A DNA stretch of 64,000 nt from positions 124,001 to 188,000 of the forward strand of contig NZ_JAUSUL010000001.1 of NCBI RefSeq assembly GCF_030814015.1, written 5' to 3'. Position 1 is the first letter of the stretch, and the number at the start of each line of letters is the position of its first letter. Of this stretch, positions 8,263 to 18,235 are shown one piece after another. Under the pieces are notes generated by a model. The model had not been told where the DNA came from. It saw only the letters and a program-made list of their open reading frames with translations, and searched no databases. The DNA is from Amorphus orientalis (GTDB lineage Bacteria; Pseudomonadota; Alphaproteobacteria; Rhizobiales; Amorphaceae). A program made the position numbers and the translations under genes.

Positions 8263-9030
8263 TCAGTCGACGAGGCCATAGCCGTACCGCTCGATCACCG
8301 CGCGGGCCTGCGGCCCCTTCAGGAACGTCAGAAAGGCGGCCGCTGCCGGACTGGCCTCGCCTTCGCTCAGAAGAACGGCATCCTGGGCGATCGGATCGTG
8401 CAGGGACGCCGGCACCTGCCAGCGCGATCCGTCCGTGACGTCAATCACCTGGGAGAGCGCCACGAAGCCGAGCTCGGCGGCGGATGTCGCGACGAACTGG
8501 TAGGTCTGGGCAATGCTGCCGCCGCGGACCAGACGCGGCGCGATCTCGCCGTACACGCCGAGCGCCTCGAGCACCTGGACCGCCGCCGCGCCATAGGGGG
8601 CGGTCTCGGGGTTCGCGATGGCCAGCTTCTGGAAGGTACCGGCGCTTAACGTCTCCGGCCCCGTCACCAGACCCGGGTCGGTGCTGTAGAGAACGAGCGT
8701 TCCCGTGGCGTAGGTAAACCGGCTGCCGGCAACGGCGAGGCCGTCCGCCACGGCCTTTTCGGGCCGGACGCTGTCGGCGGCGAGAAATACGTCGTAAGGC
8801 GCGCCATGGGCGATCTGGGTGAACAGTTGGCCGGTGGAGCCGAACGAGAGAATGACCGGCCCGCCGCTCTCGCGCTCGAAAGCCTCGGCGATCTCCTTCG
8901 CCGGCGCCGTGAAATTCGCCGCCACCGCCACGCGGACTTCGCCAGCGGCCCGCGCCGGGGCACCGATCGCGGCGCATGCGACCAGGGCGAGTGCCAGGCG
9001 CACGAACCACCCGTCTGATGTCATCTGCAT
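8263..9030 (-). CDS. modA: Molybdate-binding periplasmic protein
   Basis: Binds molybdate in the periplasm and delivers it to ModBC. An N-terminal signal peptide is clear (hydrophobic core VRLALALVACAAIG, cleavage near ARAAGEV). The mature protein begins VRVAVAANFTAPAKEI, the ModA signature, and contains FGSTGQLFTQIAHGAPYDVFLAADSVRPE. Start candidates are GTG 9033, ATG 9030 and ATG 9024; ATG 9030 is chosen because GGGGG lies six bases upstream. The ModE-like palindrome begins 17 bases upstream, so the operon should be shut off when molybdate is plentiful. Confidence 0.94.
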   Translation of the reverse strand: MQMTSDGWFVRLALALVACAAIGAPARAAGEVRVAVAANFTAPAKEIAEAFERESGGPVILSFGSTGQLFTQIAHGAPYDVFLAADSVRPEKAVADGLAVAGSRFTYATGTLVLYSTDPGLVTGPETLSAGTFQKLAIANPETAPYGAAAVQVLEALGVYGEIAPRLVRGGSIAQTYQFVATSAAELGFVALSQVIDVTDGSRWQVPASLHDPIAQDAVLLSEGEASPAAAAFLTFLKGPQARAVIERYGYGLVD

Positions 9031-9046
9031 CACCTGCCCCCGGGCT

Positions 9047-9070
9047 CGCTATATTCACCGGAATATAGCG
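9047..9070 (-). promoter_or_regulatory. ModE-type Mo-box in front of modABC
   Basis: Perfect inverted repeat with ten-base arms CGCTATATTC and GAATATAGCG and a four-base spacer. This is very close to the known ModE/MopA operator pattern (CGnTATAT ... ATATnnCG). Its place just upstream of modA fits molybdate-dependent repression. No modE/mopA gene lies in the window, so the regulator is inferred. Confidence 0.85.
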
Positions 9071-9123
9071 GCAGACGCTAGCCTGCTTCCGGTCCGACAT
9101 CAAGGCGGGTCCCGGTGTCTTCT

Positions 9124-9194
9124 TGCAAATCGTTCGCACTTGCAGGAACGACCGTGACGGACTATGTGTCAGTTGCACATGCAAGTTACTTTCA
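9124..9194 (+). promoter_or_regulatory. Mur/Fur-like boxes in front of sitABCD
   Basis: Three related elements are visible. The best is a 15-base 7-1-7 near-palindrome at 9180-9194 (TGCAAGT, T, ACTTTCA; six of seven base pairs). Overlapping it is TTGCA-CA-TGCAA at about 9173-9184. A weaker copy (TGCAAAT, C, GTTCGCA) lies at 9124-9138. Rhizobial sit operons are repressed by the manganese-responsive Fur relative Mur at boxes of this kind. The 3' element ends 13 bases before the sitA start and would block initiation. The regulator gene is not in the window. Confidence 0.6.
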
Positions 9195-9207
9195 ATAAGG
9201 ATTGAGG

Positions 9208-10122
9208 ATGGCAGGAAAGCTCCGAGCGCTCGCCGTGTCCGGCATGGCCGCAGCGACGATCCTCACGGCTTCGGCCGGTCCGACCCGGGCGGACGCCCCC
9301 TTCAAGGCGGTCACGACCTTCACCGTGCTGGCCGACATGGCGCAGAACGTTGCCGGTGACGCGGCCGTGGTGGAGTCCATCACCAAGCCCGGCGCCGAGA
9401 TCCACGGCTACGAGCCGACGCCCCAGGACATCGTCCGCGCCCAGGATGCGGACCTGATCCTCTGGAACGGGCTCAACCTGGAGCTCTGGTTCGAACAGTT
9501 CCTCAGCAATCTGGGAGATGTTCCGTCGGCGACGCTGACCGACGGCATTGATCCGATCCCGATCGCCGAAGGCGCCTACGAGGGAAAGGCCAATCCCCAC
9601 GCCTGGATGGGCCTCGACAACGCGATGGTCTATGTCGACAACCTCGTCGCCGCCTTCTCCGAGCACGACCCGGACAACGCGGCCACCTACGAAGCCAACG
9701 GCGCGGCCTACAAAGACGAGATCCGCGCCACCATCCAGCCGCTGCGCGATGCGATCGCTAAGCTCCCGGAGGACAAGCGCTGGCTGGTGACCTGCGAGGG
9801 GGCGTTCTCCTATCTCGCCCGCGACTTCGGTCTCAACGAACTCTATCTCTGGCCGATGAACACCGACCAGGTCGGCACCCCGCAGCAGGTGCGCAAGGTG
9901 ATCGACGGGGTGCGCAACAACGACATTCCGGTGGTGTTCTGCGAGAGCACGGTCAGCACGCGCCCCGCGGAGCAGGTCGCCCGGGAAACCGGCGCGCGCT
10001 ATGGCGGCGAACTCTATGTGGATTCCCTGTCGGACGCCGGCGGGCCGGTTCCCACCTATCTGGATCTGTTGCGGGTGACGTCGGAAACCGTGGTGAACGG
10101 CCTGACCGGAAACGCGAACTGA
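9208..10122 (+). CDS. sitA: Manganese/iron ABC transporter substrate-binding protein
   Basis: Periplasmic Mn(II)/Fe(II)-binding lipocalin-unrelated cluster-9 (A-1) binding protein. A signal peptide occupies about the first 28 residues. Cluster-9 metal ligands are in place: His in GAEIHGYEPTPQD, His in NPHAWMGLD, Glu in VVFCESTVS and Asp in LYVDSLSD. The SitA-type segment LYLWPMNTDQVGTPQQ separates it from zinc-specific ZnuA, and the long His-rich loop of ZnuA is missing. An in-frame TTG at 9202 exists, but ATG 9208 has AAGGA six bases upstream. Gene order sitA-B-C-D is complete. Confidence 0.93.
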   Translation: MAGKLRALAVSGMAAATILTASAGPTRADAPFKAVTTFTVLADMAQNVAGDAAVVESITKPGAEIHGYEPTPQDIVRAQDADLILWNGLNLELWFEQFLSNLGDVPSATLTDGIDPIPIAEGAYEGKANPHAWMGLDNAMVYVDNLVAAFSEHDPDNAATYEANGAAYKDEIRATIQPLRDAIAKLPEDKRWLVTCEGAFSYLARDFGLNELYLWPMNTDQVGTPQQVRKVIDGVRNNDIPVVFCESTVSTRPAEQVARETGARYGGELYVDSLSDAGGPVPTYLDLLRVTSETVVNGLTGNAN

Positions 10123-10124
10123 AC

Positions 10125-10150
10125 CCCGGAGGACTGCGTATTTCTCCGGG
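10125..10150 (+). promoter_or_regulatory. Hairpin between sitA and sitB
   Basis: Perfect 7-bp stem (CCCGGAG / CTCCGGG) with a 12-base loop, immediately after the sitA stop. No T-run follows. Such intercistronic stems often protect the upstream message and so keep the binding protein in excess over the ATPase and permeases; that role is inferred. Confidence 0.5.
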
Positions 10151-10211
10151 AGCGGACACGTAGAAACACAGGTCGGCGTACAGGGGCGCGCCGGCCGGGA
10201 GATCAAGAGCC

Positions 10212-11135
10212 GTGCTCGACCAGACACAGGTAACCGACGGGAAGGCGGCGGAGCAGGATCCCTCCGGCGGCATCCTCGCCCGCAACGTGACGGTCACCTA
10301 TCGCAACGGCCACACCGCGCTGCACGACGCCAGCTTCGAGATCCCGCGCGGAACCATCACCGCGCTGGTGGGCGTCAACGGTGCGGGCAAGTCGACCCTG
10401 TTCAAGGCGATCATGGGCTTCGTGCCGGCCGCGCGCGGCGAGATCCGGCTGCTCGGCCGGACGGTGCGCCAGGCGCTGAAGGAGAACCTGGTCGCCTACG
10501 TGCCCCAGTCCGAGGAGGTTGACTGGGCCTTTCCGGTGCTGGTCGAGGACGTGGTCATGATGGGGCGCTACGGCCACATGGGCTTCCTAAGGCGGCCGTC
10601 CCGCGCCGATCACGCCGCCGTCGACCGCGCGCTTGCCCGGGTCAACATGACCGACTTCCGCCACCGCCAGATCGGCGAGTTGTCCGGCGGTCAGCGCAAG
10701 CGGGTGTTTCTGGCCCGCGCGCTCGCCCAGGACGGCCAGGTGATCCTGCTCGACGAGCCGTTCACCGGTGTCGACGTGAAAACGGAAGACCAGATCGTGG
10801 CGCTCCTGCGCGATCTGAGGGACGAAGGCCGGGTCATGCTGGTCTCCACCCACAATCTGGGCTCGGTTCCGGAATTCTGCGACCGCACCGTACTGGTCAA
10901 GGGCACGGTGATCGCCTACGGCCCGACGGCGGAGACCTTCACCCGCAAGAACCTGGAGCGCGCCTTCGGCGGCGTGCTGCGCCACTTCACCCTCGGCGGC
11001 TCGGACCTGCACGAGGACCATGCGGAGGATTCGCGCCAGGTCAGCATCCTCACCGACGACGAACGACCGCTGGTCCAGTACGGCGACCGCACCTGGACCC
11101 AGCAGGGAGGTCCGGATGAGCCCGGTGCTGCTTGA
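10212..11135 (+). CDS. sitB: Manganese/iron ABC transporter ATP-binding protein
   Basis: 307-residue ABC ATPase of the metal-importer type. Walker A is GVNGAGKST, the signature is [17 protein letters not shown], Walker B is [12 protein letters not shown] and the switch is STHN. The start is GTG at 10212 with GGGAG about ten bases upstream. The last ~50 residues ([25 protein letters not shown]...) form an acidic tail typical of SitB. It overlaps sitC by 20 bases, which indicates translational coupling. Confidence 0.93.
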   Translation: MLDQTQVTDGKAAEQDPSGGILARNVTVTYRNGHTALHDASFEIPRGTITALVGVNGAGKSTLFKAIMGFVPAARGEIRLLGRTVRQALKENLVAYVPQSEEVDWAFPVLVEDVVMMGRYGHMGFLRRPSRADHAAVDRALARVNMTDFRHRQIGELSGGQRKRVFLARALAQDGQVILLDEPFTGVDVKTEDQIVALLRDLRDEGRVMLVSTHNLGSVPEFCDRTVLVKGTVIAYGPTAETFTRKNLERAFGGVLRHFTLGGSDLHEDHAEDSRQVSILTDDERPLVQYGDRTWTQQGGPDEPGAA

Positions 11136-12018
11136 GCCGTTCACCTACGGCTACATGACCAACGCCATGTGGGTGTCGGCGCTGGTCGGCGGCGTGTGCG
11201 CGTTCCTGTCCGCCTATCTGATGCTGAAGGGCTGGAGCCTGATCGGCGACGCGCTGTCCCACTCGGTCGTGCCGGGTGTGGCCGGCGCCTACATCCTCGG
11301 CCTGCCGTTCGCCCTCGGCGCGTTCGTGGCCGGCGGTCTGGCGGCCGGGGCCATGCTGTTTCTGAGCGAGCGCTCGGGCCTGAAGATCGACGTGATCATC
11401 GGCCTGATCTTCACCGCCTTCTTCGGGCTCGGCCTGTTCATGGTGTCGGTCAACCCGATGGCGGTCAGCATCCAGACCATCGTCATGGGCAACATTCTCG
11501 CCATCACGCCAAGCGACACGCTGCAGCTCGCGCTGATCGGGATCGTTTCGCTGGCCGTGCTGCTGCTCAAGTGGAAGGACCTGATGGTCACCTTCTTCGA
11601 CGAGAACCACGCCCGCTCCATCGGGCTGCGGCCGGGGCTCCTGAAGGCGGTCTTCTTCGTGCTCCTGTCGGCGTCCGTGGTCGCCGCCATGCAGACCGTC
11701 GGCGCGTTCCTGGTGATCGCCATGGTGGTCACGCCCGGCGCCACCGCCTACCTGATCTGCGACCGGTTTCCGCGCCTGATCCTGCTGTCAGTCGCCATCG
11801 GCGCGGTGACCGGCTTCGTCGGGGCCTATGCCAGCTATTTTCTGGACGGGGCCACCGGCGGCGTCATCGTCAGCCTGCAGACGGTGCTGTTCCTGATCGC
11901 CTTCGTGTTCGCGCCCAAGCACGGCCTGCTCGCCGCGCGGCGCAAGGCGGCCGAGGCACTGAGGACACCGGCCGGCGCGACGCCGGGCCCGGCGTTCGGC
12001 GAGGGAGCCGAGCGATGA
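11116..12018 (+). CDS. sitC: Manganese/iron ABC transporter permease, first subunit
   Basis: 300-residue ABC-3-type permease with about eight hydrophobic helices. Family segments include [20 protein letters not shown] near the N-terminus, [19 protein letters not shown] and [10 protein letters not shown]. The longest frame starts upstream inside sitB. ATG 11116 is chosen because it has GGGAGG five bases upstream and the protein then starts with the membrane part. It ends in an ATGA overlap with sitD. Confidence 0.93.
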   Translation: MSPVLLEPFTYGYMTNAMWVSALVGGVCAFLSAYLMLKGWSLIGDALSHSVVPGVAGAYILGLPFALGAFVAGGLAAGAMLFLSERSGLKIDVIIGLIFTAFFGLGLFMVSVNPMAVSIQTIVMGNILAITPSDTLQLALIGIVSLAVLLLKWKDLMVTFFDENHARSIGLRPGLLKAVFFVLLSASVVAAMQTVGAFLVIAMVVTPGATAYLICDRFPRLILLSVAIGAVTGFVGAYASYFLDGATGGVIVSLQTVLFLIAFVFAPKHGLLAARRKAAEALRTPAGATPGPAFGEGAER

Positions 12019-12866
12019 TCGATACCCTGCTTCTGCCGTTCCAGTTCCCGTTCATGCAGAAGGCGTTTCTGATCGCGGCGATCGTGGCGGTCCCGACGGC
12101 GCTGCTCTCCTGCTTTCTGGTCCTCAAGGGCTGGGCCCTGATGGGCGACGCGGTGAGCCACGCCATCCTGCCCGGCATCGTGCTGGCCTGGATCACCGGG
12201 CTGCCGCTGCTCCTGGGCGCGTTCGCCGCCGGCATGACCTGCGCGCTTCTGACCGGCTATCTCAGCCACAACAGCCGGGTGAAGCAGGACACGGTCATGG
12301 GGGTGGTGTTTTCCGGCATGTTCGGCGTCGGGATCATTCTCTACACCTCGATCCACACCAACCAGCACCTGGATCACATCCTGTTCGGGAACCTGCTTGG
12401 CGTGGGCGCGCAGGATCTGTGGACCGCCGGCCTGATCTCGCTCGGCGTGACCGCGGTGTTCCTTCTGAAATGGAAGGACTTTCTGCTGCACGCCTTCGAT
12501 CCGGCCCAGGCCCGGGCGAGCGGACTTCCGGTCAACCTGCTACACTACGGGCTGCTGGCGGTGCTGTCGCTCACCATCGTGGCGACGCTGTCGTCCACCG
12601 GGCTGATCCTGGCCGTGGGGCTCCTGATCGCGCCGGGAGCGATCGCGTTCCTGGTGGTGCGCAGCTTCGGCTGGATGCTCGCGGTGTCGGTGCTCGTCGC
12701 GCTGGCCGGCATGCTGGGCGGCACCTATGCGAGCTTCTTCCTGGATTCCTCGCCGGCCGCGACGATCGTGCTTCTGCTCAGCGCGCTGTTCGTGGTCGCG
12801 TTCGTCCGCCGCATCCACCTGACACGGCAGGCCTCGCGCCGGGAGGCGGCAACGGTGACCGGTTAG
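12015..12866 (+). CDS. sitD: Manganese/iron ABC transporter permease, second subunit
   Basis: 283-residue paralogue of the preceding permease (FLVLKGWALMGDAVSHAILPGIVL corresponds to its N-terminal motif), with the same ABC-3 fold and about eight helices. The two permeases form the heterodimeric channel of SitABCD. The ATG overlaps the sitC stop by four bases. Its own stop overlaps the stop of the convergent DUF1513 gene by four bases, leaving no room for an intergenic terminator. Confidence 0.93.
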   Translation: MIDTLLLPFQFPFMQKAFLIAAIVAVPTALLSCFLVLKGWALMGDAVSHAILPGIVLAWITGLPLLLGAFAAGMTCALLTGYLSHNSRVKQDTVMGVVFSGMFGVGIILYTSIHTNQHLDHILFGNLLGVGAQDLWTAGLISLGVTAVFLLKWKDFLLHAFDPAQARASGLPVNLLHYGLLAVLSLTIVATLSSTGLILAVGLLIAPGAIAFLVVRSFGWMLAVSVLVALAGMLGGTYASFFLDSSPAATIVLLLSALFVVAFVRRIHLTRQASRREAATVTG

Positions 12867-13951
12867 ACCGGCAGCGCAAACGCCTGGATGTGGTTGTCCC
12901 AGGCGACCCGCGGATCCTCGCTGACGAGGGCTCCATCGCGCCAAAGGTGCCCGCGCCCGTCGGAATAGACGAAGCCGGAGCCGAACCCCGTCAGGCCGCA
13001 GGTGTCGGGCACGGCGCGCTCGGCGAGCACGGCCCGGCTCTCCACGTCGAACACGACCATGGTGCCGCCCCGCGGGCTGGTGCTGGCCACCCGCCTGCCG
13101 TCGGGGCTCGTCGCCATCGCGCCGATATAGTGGTTCATGTTGCGGTAGATCGCGGGCGCCGCCGATACCACCCGGGCCTCGCCGCCGCGCCGGTGGCTGC
13201 CGACCAGCTCCACCTCGTCGGTCTTCGGCCCCTCGTACTGGCCGCCGAACCAGACCGACCCGTCGCCGGCCTCGGTCAGGTGCCGGATCGACATCTGCCG
13301 GTAGGCGGACGGAAGCACGACCCGGTCGACCAGATCGCCGGTCTCGGCGTCGACATAGGCGAGGCACGGCTCCATCGTCGCGAGATTGAGCTTCATGCGC
13401 GGAAAGTCCGGGTGCGTCGCCAGTCCGCCGTTGGCAATGGCGATGGTCCGGCCGTCCGACATCATCAGCGCCTGGTGCGGACCGATGCCGCCGGCGTCGA
13501 TCTCGCCGATACGGGCGAAATCCGCGCCCGCGTCATAGACGCCGAGCACACCGCGCTCCCCGTCGAAATCGTTCTCGGTGGCATAAAGCAGACGGCCGTC
13601 GGGCGAGAAGAAACCGTGGCCGTAGAAATGCCGGTCCTCCGGCGGGGTGAACACCAGCCTGCGCTTGCGACCGGCCACGTCGATGACCATCGCGAACCGG
13701 TCCGGCCGGCGCGCGAAGACCACGGCGGTCCGCCGGTCCGGGGTGAGGGCGGCGTCGTGGCCGCGGCGCTCGAGCGGGACGGAGAACAGGATCCGGCCGT
13801 CGAGGTCGAACACGGCGGCGATGTTGCTGCCGTCGGCCTCCTGCCGGCAGGCGAGAAAAGCGGGTTGCTCCGCGGCCTGGGCGAACCGGCAGAGCGGCAG
13901 GAAACCGAGGCTCGCCATACCGGCGAGCACGGCGCGGCGGTTAACGGTCAT
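12863..13951 (-). CDS. DUF1513 beta-propeller protein, probable Tat substrate
   Basis: 362-residue exported protein. The N-terminus has a twin-arginine-like signal (NRRAVLAGMASLGFLPLC ... AQA). The mature part reads like a propeller, with repeated blades such as HFYGHGFFSPDGRLLYATEND and GAMATSPDGRRVASTSPRGG. This matches DUF1513, which commonly sits behind imelysin and di-haem genes in Alphaproteobacteria and is thought to work in periplasmic iron handling; the biochemical role is unproven. It is the last gene of the 18.7-12.9 kb operon, 41 bases after the second imelysin-like gene. Confidence 0.82.
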   Translation of the reverse strand: MTVNRRAVLAGMASLGFLPLCRFAQAAEQPAFLACRQEADGSNIAAVFDLDGRILFSVPLERRGHDAALTPDRRTAVVFARRPDRFAMVIDVAGRKRRLVFTPPEDRHFYGHGFFSPDGRLLYATENDFDGERGVLGVYDAGADFARIGEIDAGGIGPHQALMMSDGRTIAIANGGLATHPDFPRMKLNLATMEPCLAYVDAETGDLVDRVVLPSAYRQMSIRHLTEAGDGSVWFGGQYEGPKTDEVELVGSHRRGGEARVVSAAPAIYRNMNHYIGAMATSPDGRRVASTSPRGGTMVVFDVESRAVLAERAVPDTCGLTGFGSGFVYSDGRGHLWRDGALVSEDPRVAWDNHIQAFALPV

Positions 13952-13992
13952 GAGCAGTCTCCGCGTGACCGGCGACAGTCCGGCAGCCGGAC

Positions 13993-15096
13993 CTAGTCGC
14001 CATCCAGGGAATTGAAGCCGAGGATCAGGCCCAGGGCGGCCGGGTAGCGTTCGGCCAGGATCTCGAGCGCTCCGTCGATCGGGATGGTCGCATAGAGAAG
14101 CTGGCCGTGCGCCTCCGGCTCCTCGGCCAGCTCGATCCAGGGCGTGCCGTCAGCCGCGAGCTCCGAGAGGACCCGTCGCGCCTCGCCGATCTGGAAGGCC
14201 AGCGATCCGGCGTTGAAGGCTGCGTCGTCGGGCAGAAGCTCGGCCAATCCGCTGTCGTTCTGGAGCGTCAGGATCGCGGCGAGATTGGCGTCCATGGAGG
14301 ACAGCACCAGCCCGGACCGCCAGAACGGCGACAGCTTCGGCCGCGCATCGTCGGGCTCCTCGCCGACGATCGCCCGGATCTTCATGTCGCTGACGATCTG
14401 AAGCTGTTCCCGAGCCGCTTCGAGGAACTCCTGCAGCGCCTCGCCATGGGAGCGGTAGATCGGATTGTCCGGTCCGGCCGACAGCATCAACTCGCCATAA
14501 CCGCCTTCGCCGGTCCAGCCGTCGCGGATGTCGGTCGCCGTTGCCAGGATCGCGCCGGCGATCGCCTCCGCATAGCGGCAGCGGTACCCGGCGGGCGTCT
14601 CGGCGAGCACGACGGCATCGTCGTCGGACAGCACGTAGTCGAGGGCGATGAGCCCCTGCACAGCGACGCTCTTGTCCTGCAGGCTTTCGACCTCCAGCGC
14701 GCTCGGATCCTCCTCGGCCAGCAGACCCTGGACCTGGCGCAGGCCGATGCCGCGCCGGTCGGGCCAGAAGAACAGCCGCTCGAACCGGTTCTCCTCGCGG
14801 GCCGGACCGAACCGGTAGGGCTCGACCGAGGAGAAGGCGCGCACCAGATCGGCAAACCGGTCCCGGGCGGTGGCGAGCGCCTCCTCGTTCGGCGCCTCGC
14901 ACAGCGCCGCGACGGCCTCGTGTTCGGCGTCGGCCGCCCGGACGAGATCGTCATAGGCGGGCACCACCACATGGCCGATGATGCCGCTGACCGTCGGCCG
15001 GAACGGTATGGGCTCGGCCGGCTGTGCGAGTGCGGCTGTCCCAAAGGCCCCGACAAGGGCGGCAGCGGCGGCGGTTCGGATCCAGAATACGGTCAT
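13993..15096 (-). CDS. Imelysin-family periplasmic protein (second copy)
   Basis: 367-residue exported protein with a clear signal peptide (AAAAALVGAFGTAALAQ). The body is helical and fits the imelysin/peptidase-M75 family: repeated segments such as FADLVRAFSSVEPYRFGPA and the long C-terminal helix bundle. The canonical GxHxxE motif is replaced by GLIALDYVL, so a metal-site role like that of IrpA is uncertain. The ATG at 15096 overlaps the stop of the di-haem gene (TGATG). A longer frame upstream is spurious. Confidence 0.82.
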   Translation of the reverse strand: MTVFWIRTAAAAALVGAFGTAALAQPAEPIPFRPTVSGIIGHVVVPAYDDLVRAADAEHEAVAALCEAPNEEALATARDRFADLVRAFSSVEPYRFGPAREENRFERLFFWPDRRGIGLRQVQGLLAEEDPSALEVESLQDKSVAVQGLIALDYVLSDDDAVVLAETPAGYRCRYAEAIAGAILATATDIRDGWTGEGGYGELMLSAGPDNPIYRSHGEALQEFLEAAREQLQIVSDMKIRAIVGEEPDDARPKLSPFWRSGLVLSSMDANLAAILTLQNDSGLAELLPDDAAFNAGSLAFQIGEARRVLSELAADGTPWIELAEEPEAHGQLLYATIPIDGALEILAERYPAALGLILGFNSLDGD

Positions 15097-16706
15097 CAGA
15101 GCGACTCCAGGAAGCGGATCATCGCCGCCCGATCGTCGGACGGCATCGCGGCAAACGCATCGCGCGCCGCCTGTGCCTCGCCACCATGCCAGAGAATGGC
15201 CTCGGTGAGGGTCCGGGCGCGACCGTCGTGCAGGAAATAGGTGTGGCCGCTGACCTCCTCGGTCAGCCCGATGCCCCACAGCGGGGCCGTGCGCCACTCG
15301 GTCCCGTCGGCGTCGCCCACAGGACGGTGATCGGCCAGTCCCTCGCCCATGTCGTGCAGCAGCATGTCGGAATAGGGCCAGATCAGCTGAAAGCGGTGTT
15401 CCGGCCGCCCCGCGTCCCGGCTGGTGACGAATTTCGGCACGTGGCAGGAGGCGCAGCCGCTGGCATAGAACATCTCCTTGCCGCGCAGGACCTGCGGGTC
15501 CTCGATGTCGCGCCGGGCGGGAACGGCGAGGTTCTCGGAATAGAAGGTGACCAGCTCCATGATCGGATCCGGCGCTTCGGTCGCCCCCAGCCGCTCCTGA
15601 ACCCCGTTCGGCATCTCCTGGCAGCGGACCTGCCGATCGGTGCAGTCGCCGTCGGCGTCCGGCACGTCCGGCGTGGAGATCCCGATATCGCCGGAAAAGG
15701 CGTTCGCCGACTGCAGCCGGACGTTCGGCATGGAAGCCTTCCAGCCGAAGCGGCCGAGGGTCAGGCGCGCGGTTTCCGGGTCGAGCACGAATTGCGGCTT
15801 GCCGGATATGCCGTCGCCATCCCGGTCGTCGGGATCGGCGTTGGCGAGAATGTCGGCGGGGTGGATGGCCTCCAGCAGGCCGAGCCCGATCATCGGCTGG
15901 GCGACCCGCGGCGACAGCATCGCTTCGGGATCGAGTGGCCCGTAGCCCAGGTCCTCCACCGAGTAGGACGGCTTGCGCAGCGTCACGACCTCGCCGCCGG
16001 CGAGCTCCACCGGCACGTCCTCGTAGGTGATCCGCATCTTGCCTTCGCCCGGAAGGCCCGGGACGGCAAAATCCTGAAGCTGGCCGCCATAGGTCGGTTC
16101 GGGCACGAACAGCAGCGTCTTGCTGGCCAGCGCCTCGAGGTCCGCCTCGGTCTTGGGCGGAACCGAAAGCCTCAGGAACATGGAGGTGGCGAGATCGTCC
16201 GGTCCTTCCGGCGGATGGCCGCGCCCGTCCTTCAGATGGCAGCGCTGGCAGGAGCGCGCATTGTAGAGCGGTCCGAGCCCGTCGGACGCCTGGGTGGAGG
16301 AGGGGGCCGGGACCCAGATCTTCTTGAACAGGCCGTTTCCGACCTTGAAATCCTGCTCCCCCTCGAAGCTGAGATTGGCCGAGGGATGGGAGAACGCATT
16401 GGTGTTGACGGTCGCCAGCGACGTCGCCGCGCCGGCCGACATGCGTTCGAAATTCTCCGCCTTGGAGAAATCGTCGGTGGGGGCGGTCACCGCCTCGACC
16501 CGCGCGCGATCCTCCGGCGTCAAATCCGTCCGCTCGGTGGGCAGATCCACCTGCCCGGAGCGATCAGGCGCCGTCTGTGCGCCGGCCGTTGCTCCGATCA
16601 CGAGCACCGCCAGGCAGGCGAAACCGCCCGCGGCGACCACACCAAAGCCACGCCGGTCGCGACGCTGCCGGGCGGCCCCGAACACTCTGCAAAAACGCCT
16701 TGTCAT
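15096..16706 (-). CDS. Di-haem oxidoreductase (DUF1111 family)
   Basis: 536-residue periplasmic c-type cytochrome related to the putative thiol oxidoreductase/peroxidase family. Two haem-binding motifs are present: CQRCH near residue 160 and CASCH near 425. Other family features are EAIHPADI, the acidic DPDDRDGDGISGK segment (calcium-site-like) and HDMGEGLAD. An N-terminal hydrophobic segment is the export signal. An upstream in-frame GTG (16733) is possible, but ATG 16706 is preferred. It sits between two imelysin-type genes, the usual arrangement of this iron cluster. Confidence 0.86.
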   Translation of the reverse strand: MTRRFCRVFGAARQRRDRRGFGVVAAGGFACLAVLVIGATAGAQTAPDRSGQVDLPTERTDLTPEDRARVEAVTAPTDDFSKAENFERMSAGAATSLATVNTNAFSHPSANLSFEGEQDFKVGNGLFKKIWVPAPSSTQASDGLGPLYNARSCQRCHLKDGRGHPPEGPDDLATSMFLRLSVPPKTEADLEALASKTLLFVPEPTYGGQLQDFAVPGLPGEGKMRITYEDVPVELAGGEVVTLRKPSYSVEDLGYGPLDPEAMLSPRVAQPMIGLGLLEAIHPADILANADPDDRDGDGISGKPQFVLDPETARLTLGRFGWKASMPNVRLQSANAFSGDIGISTPDVPDADGDCTDRQVRCQEMPNGVQERLGATEAPDPIMELVTFYSENLAVPARRDIEDPQVLRGKEMFYASGCASCHVPKFVTSRDAGRPEHRFQLIWPYSDMLLHDMGEGLADHRPVGDADGTEWRTAPLWGIGLTEEVSGHTYFLHDGRARTLTEAILWHGGEAQAARDAFAAMPSDDRAAMIRFLESL

Positions 16707-16741
16707 GGTCTCAAGCGGCCTCAAAAGCGCCACCCGTGCTA

Positions 16742-16855
16742 GAGCATTTCCCGTTCGGATTGGCTCAATCTGAACGACAAGGAATTGCTCAACCTATTGA
16801 ACCTGGAGCCATTTCCAATCGATGAGGTGTATCCACCTGATCGGAAAAGGCTCCA
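16742..16855. repeat. Two adjacent imperfect palindromes of an interspersed repeat
   Basis: The first (about 16742-16790) has outer arms GAGCA/TGCTC and inner arms GTTCGGATTG/CAATCTGAAC. The second (about 16806-16855) has arms GGAGCC.TTTCC and GGAAAAGGCTCC. The first is clearly related to the hairpin at 45583-45613, so this is a dispersed family in the genome. It lies between irpA and the di-haem gene and could separate their expression. Confidence 0.65.
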
Positions 16856-16869
16856 AGCCCCGAAAATGC

Positions 16870-16898
16870 CGCAGGGCGGACCGATGGCCCGCCCTGCG
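16870..16898 (-). terminator. Hairpin behind irpA
   Basis: Perfect ten-base arms CGCAGGGCGG and CCGCCCTGCG with a nine-base loop, 32 bases after the irpA stop. On the reverse strand GCATTTTC follows, a weak T-run. It may be a partial terminator that makes irpA more abundant than the three genes behind it. Confidence 0.6.
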
Positions 16899-16930
16899 CT
16901 CAATCGTTCGATCAGAAAGTGATGGTCCGA

Positions 16931-18196
<1,266 letters not shown>

Positions 18197-18235
18197 GGTT
18201 TCCTCCTTCGGAAATTTCTGGGGAGATCGAAAGGT

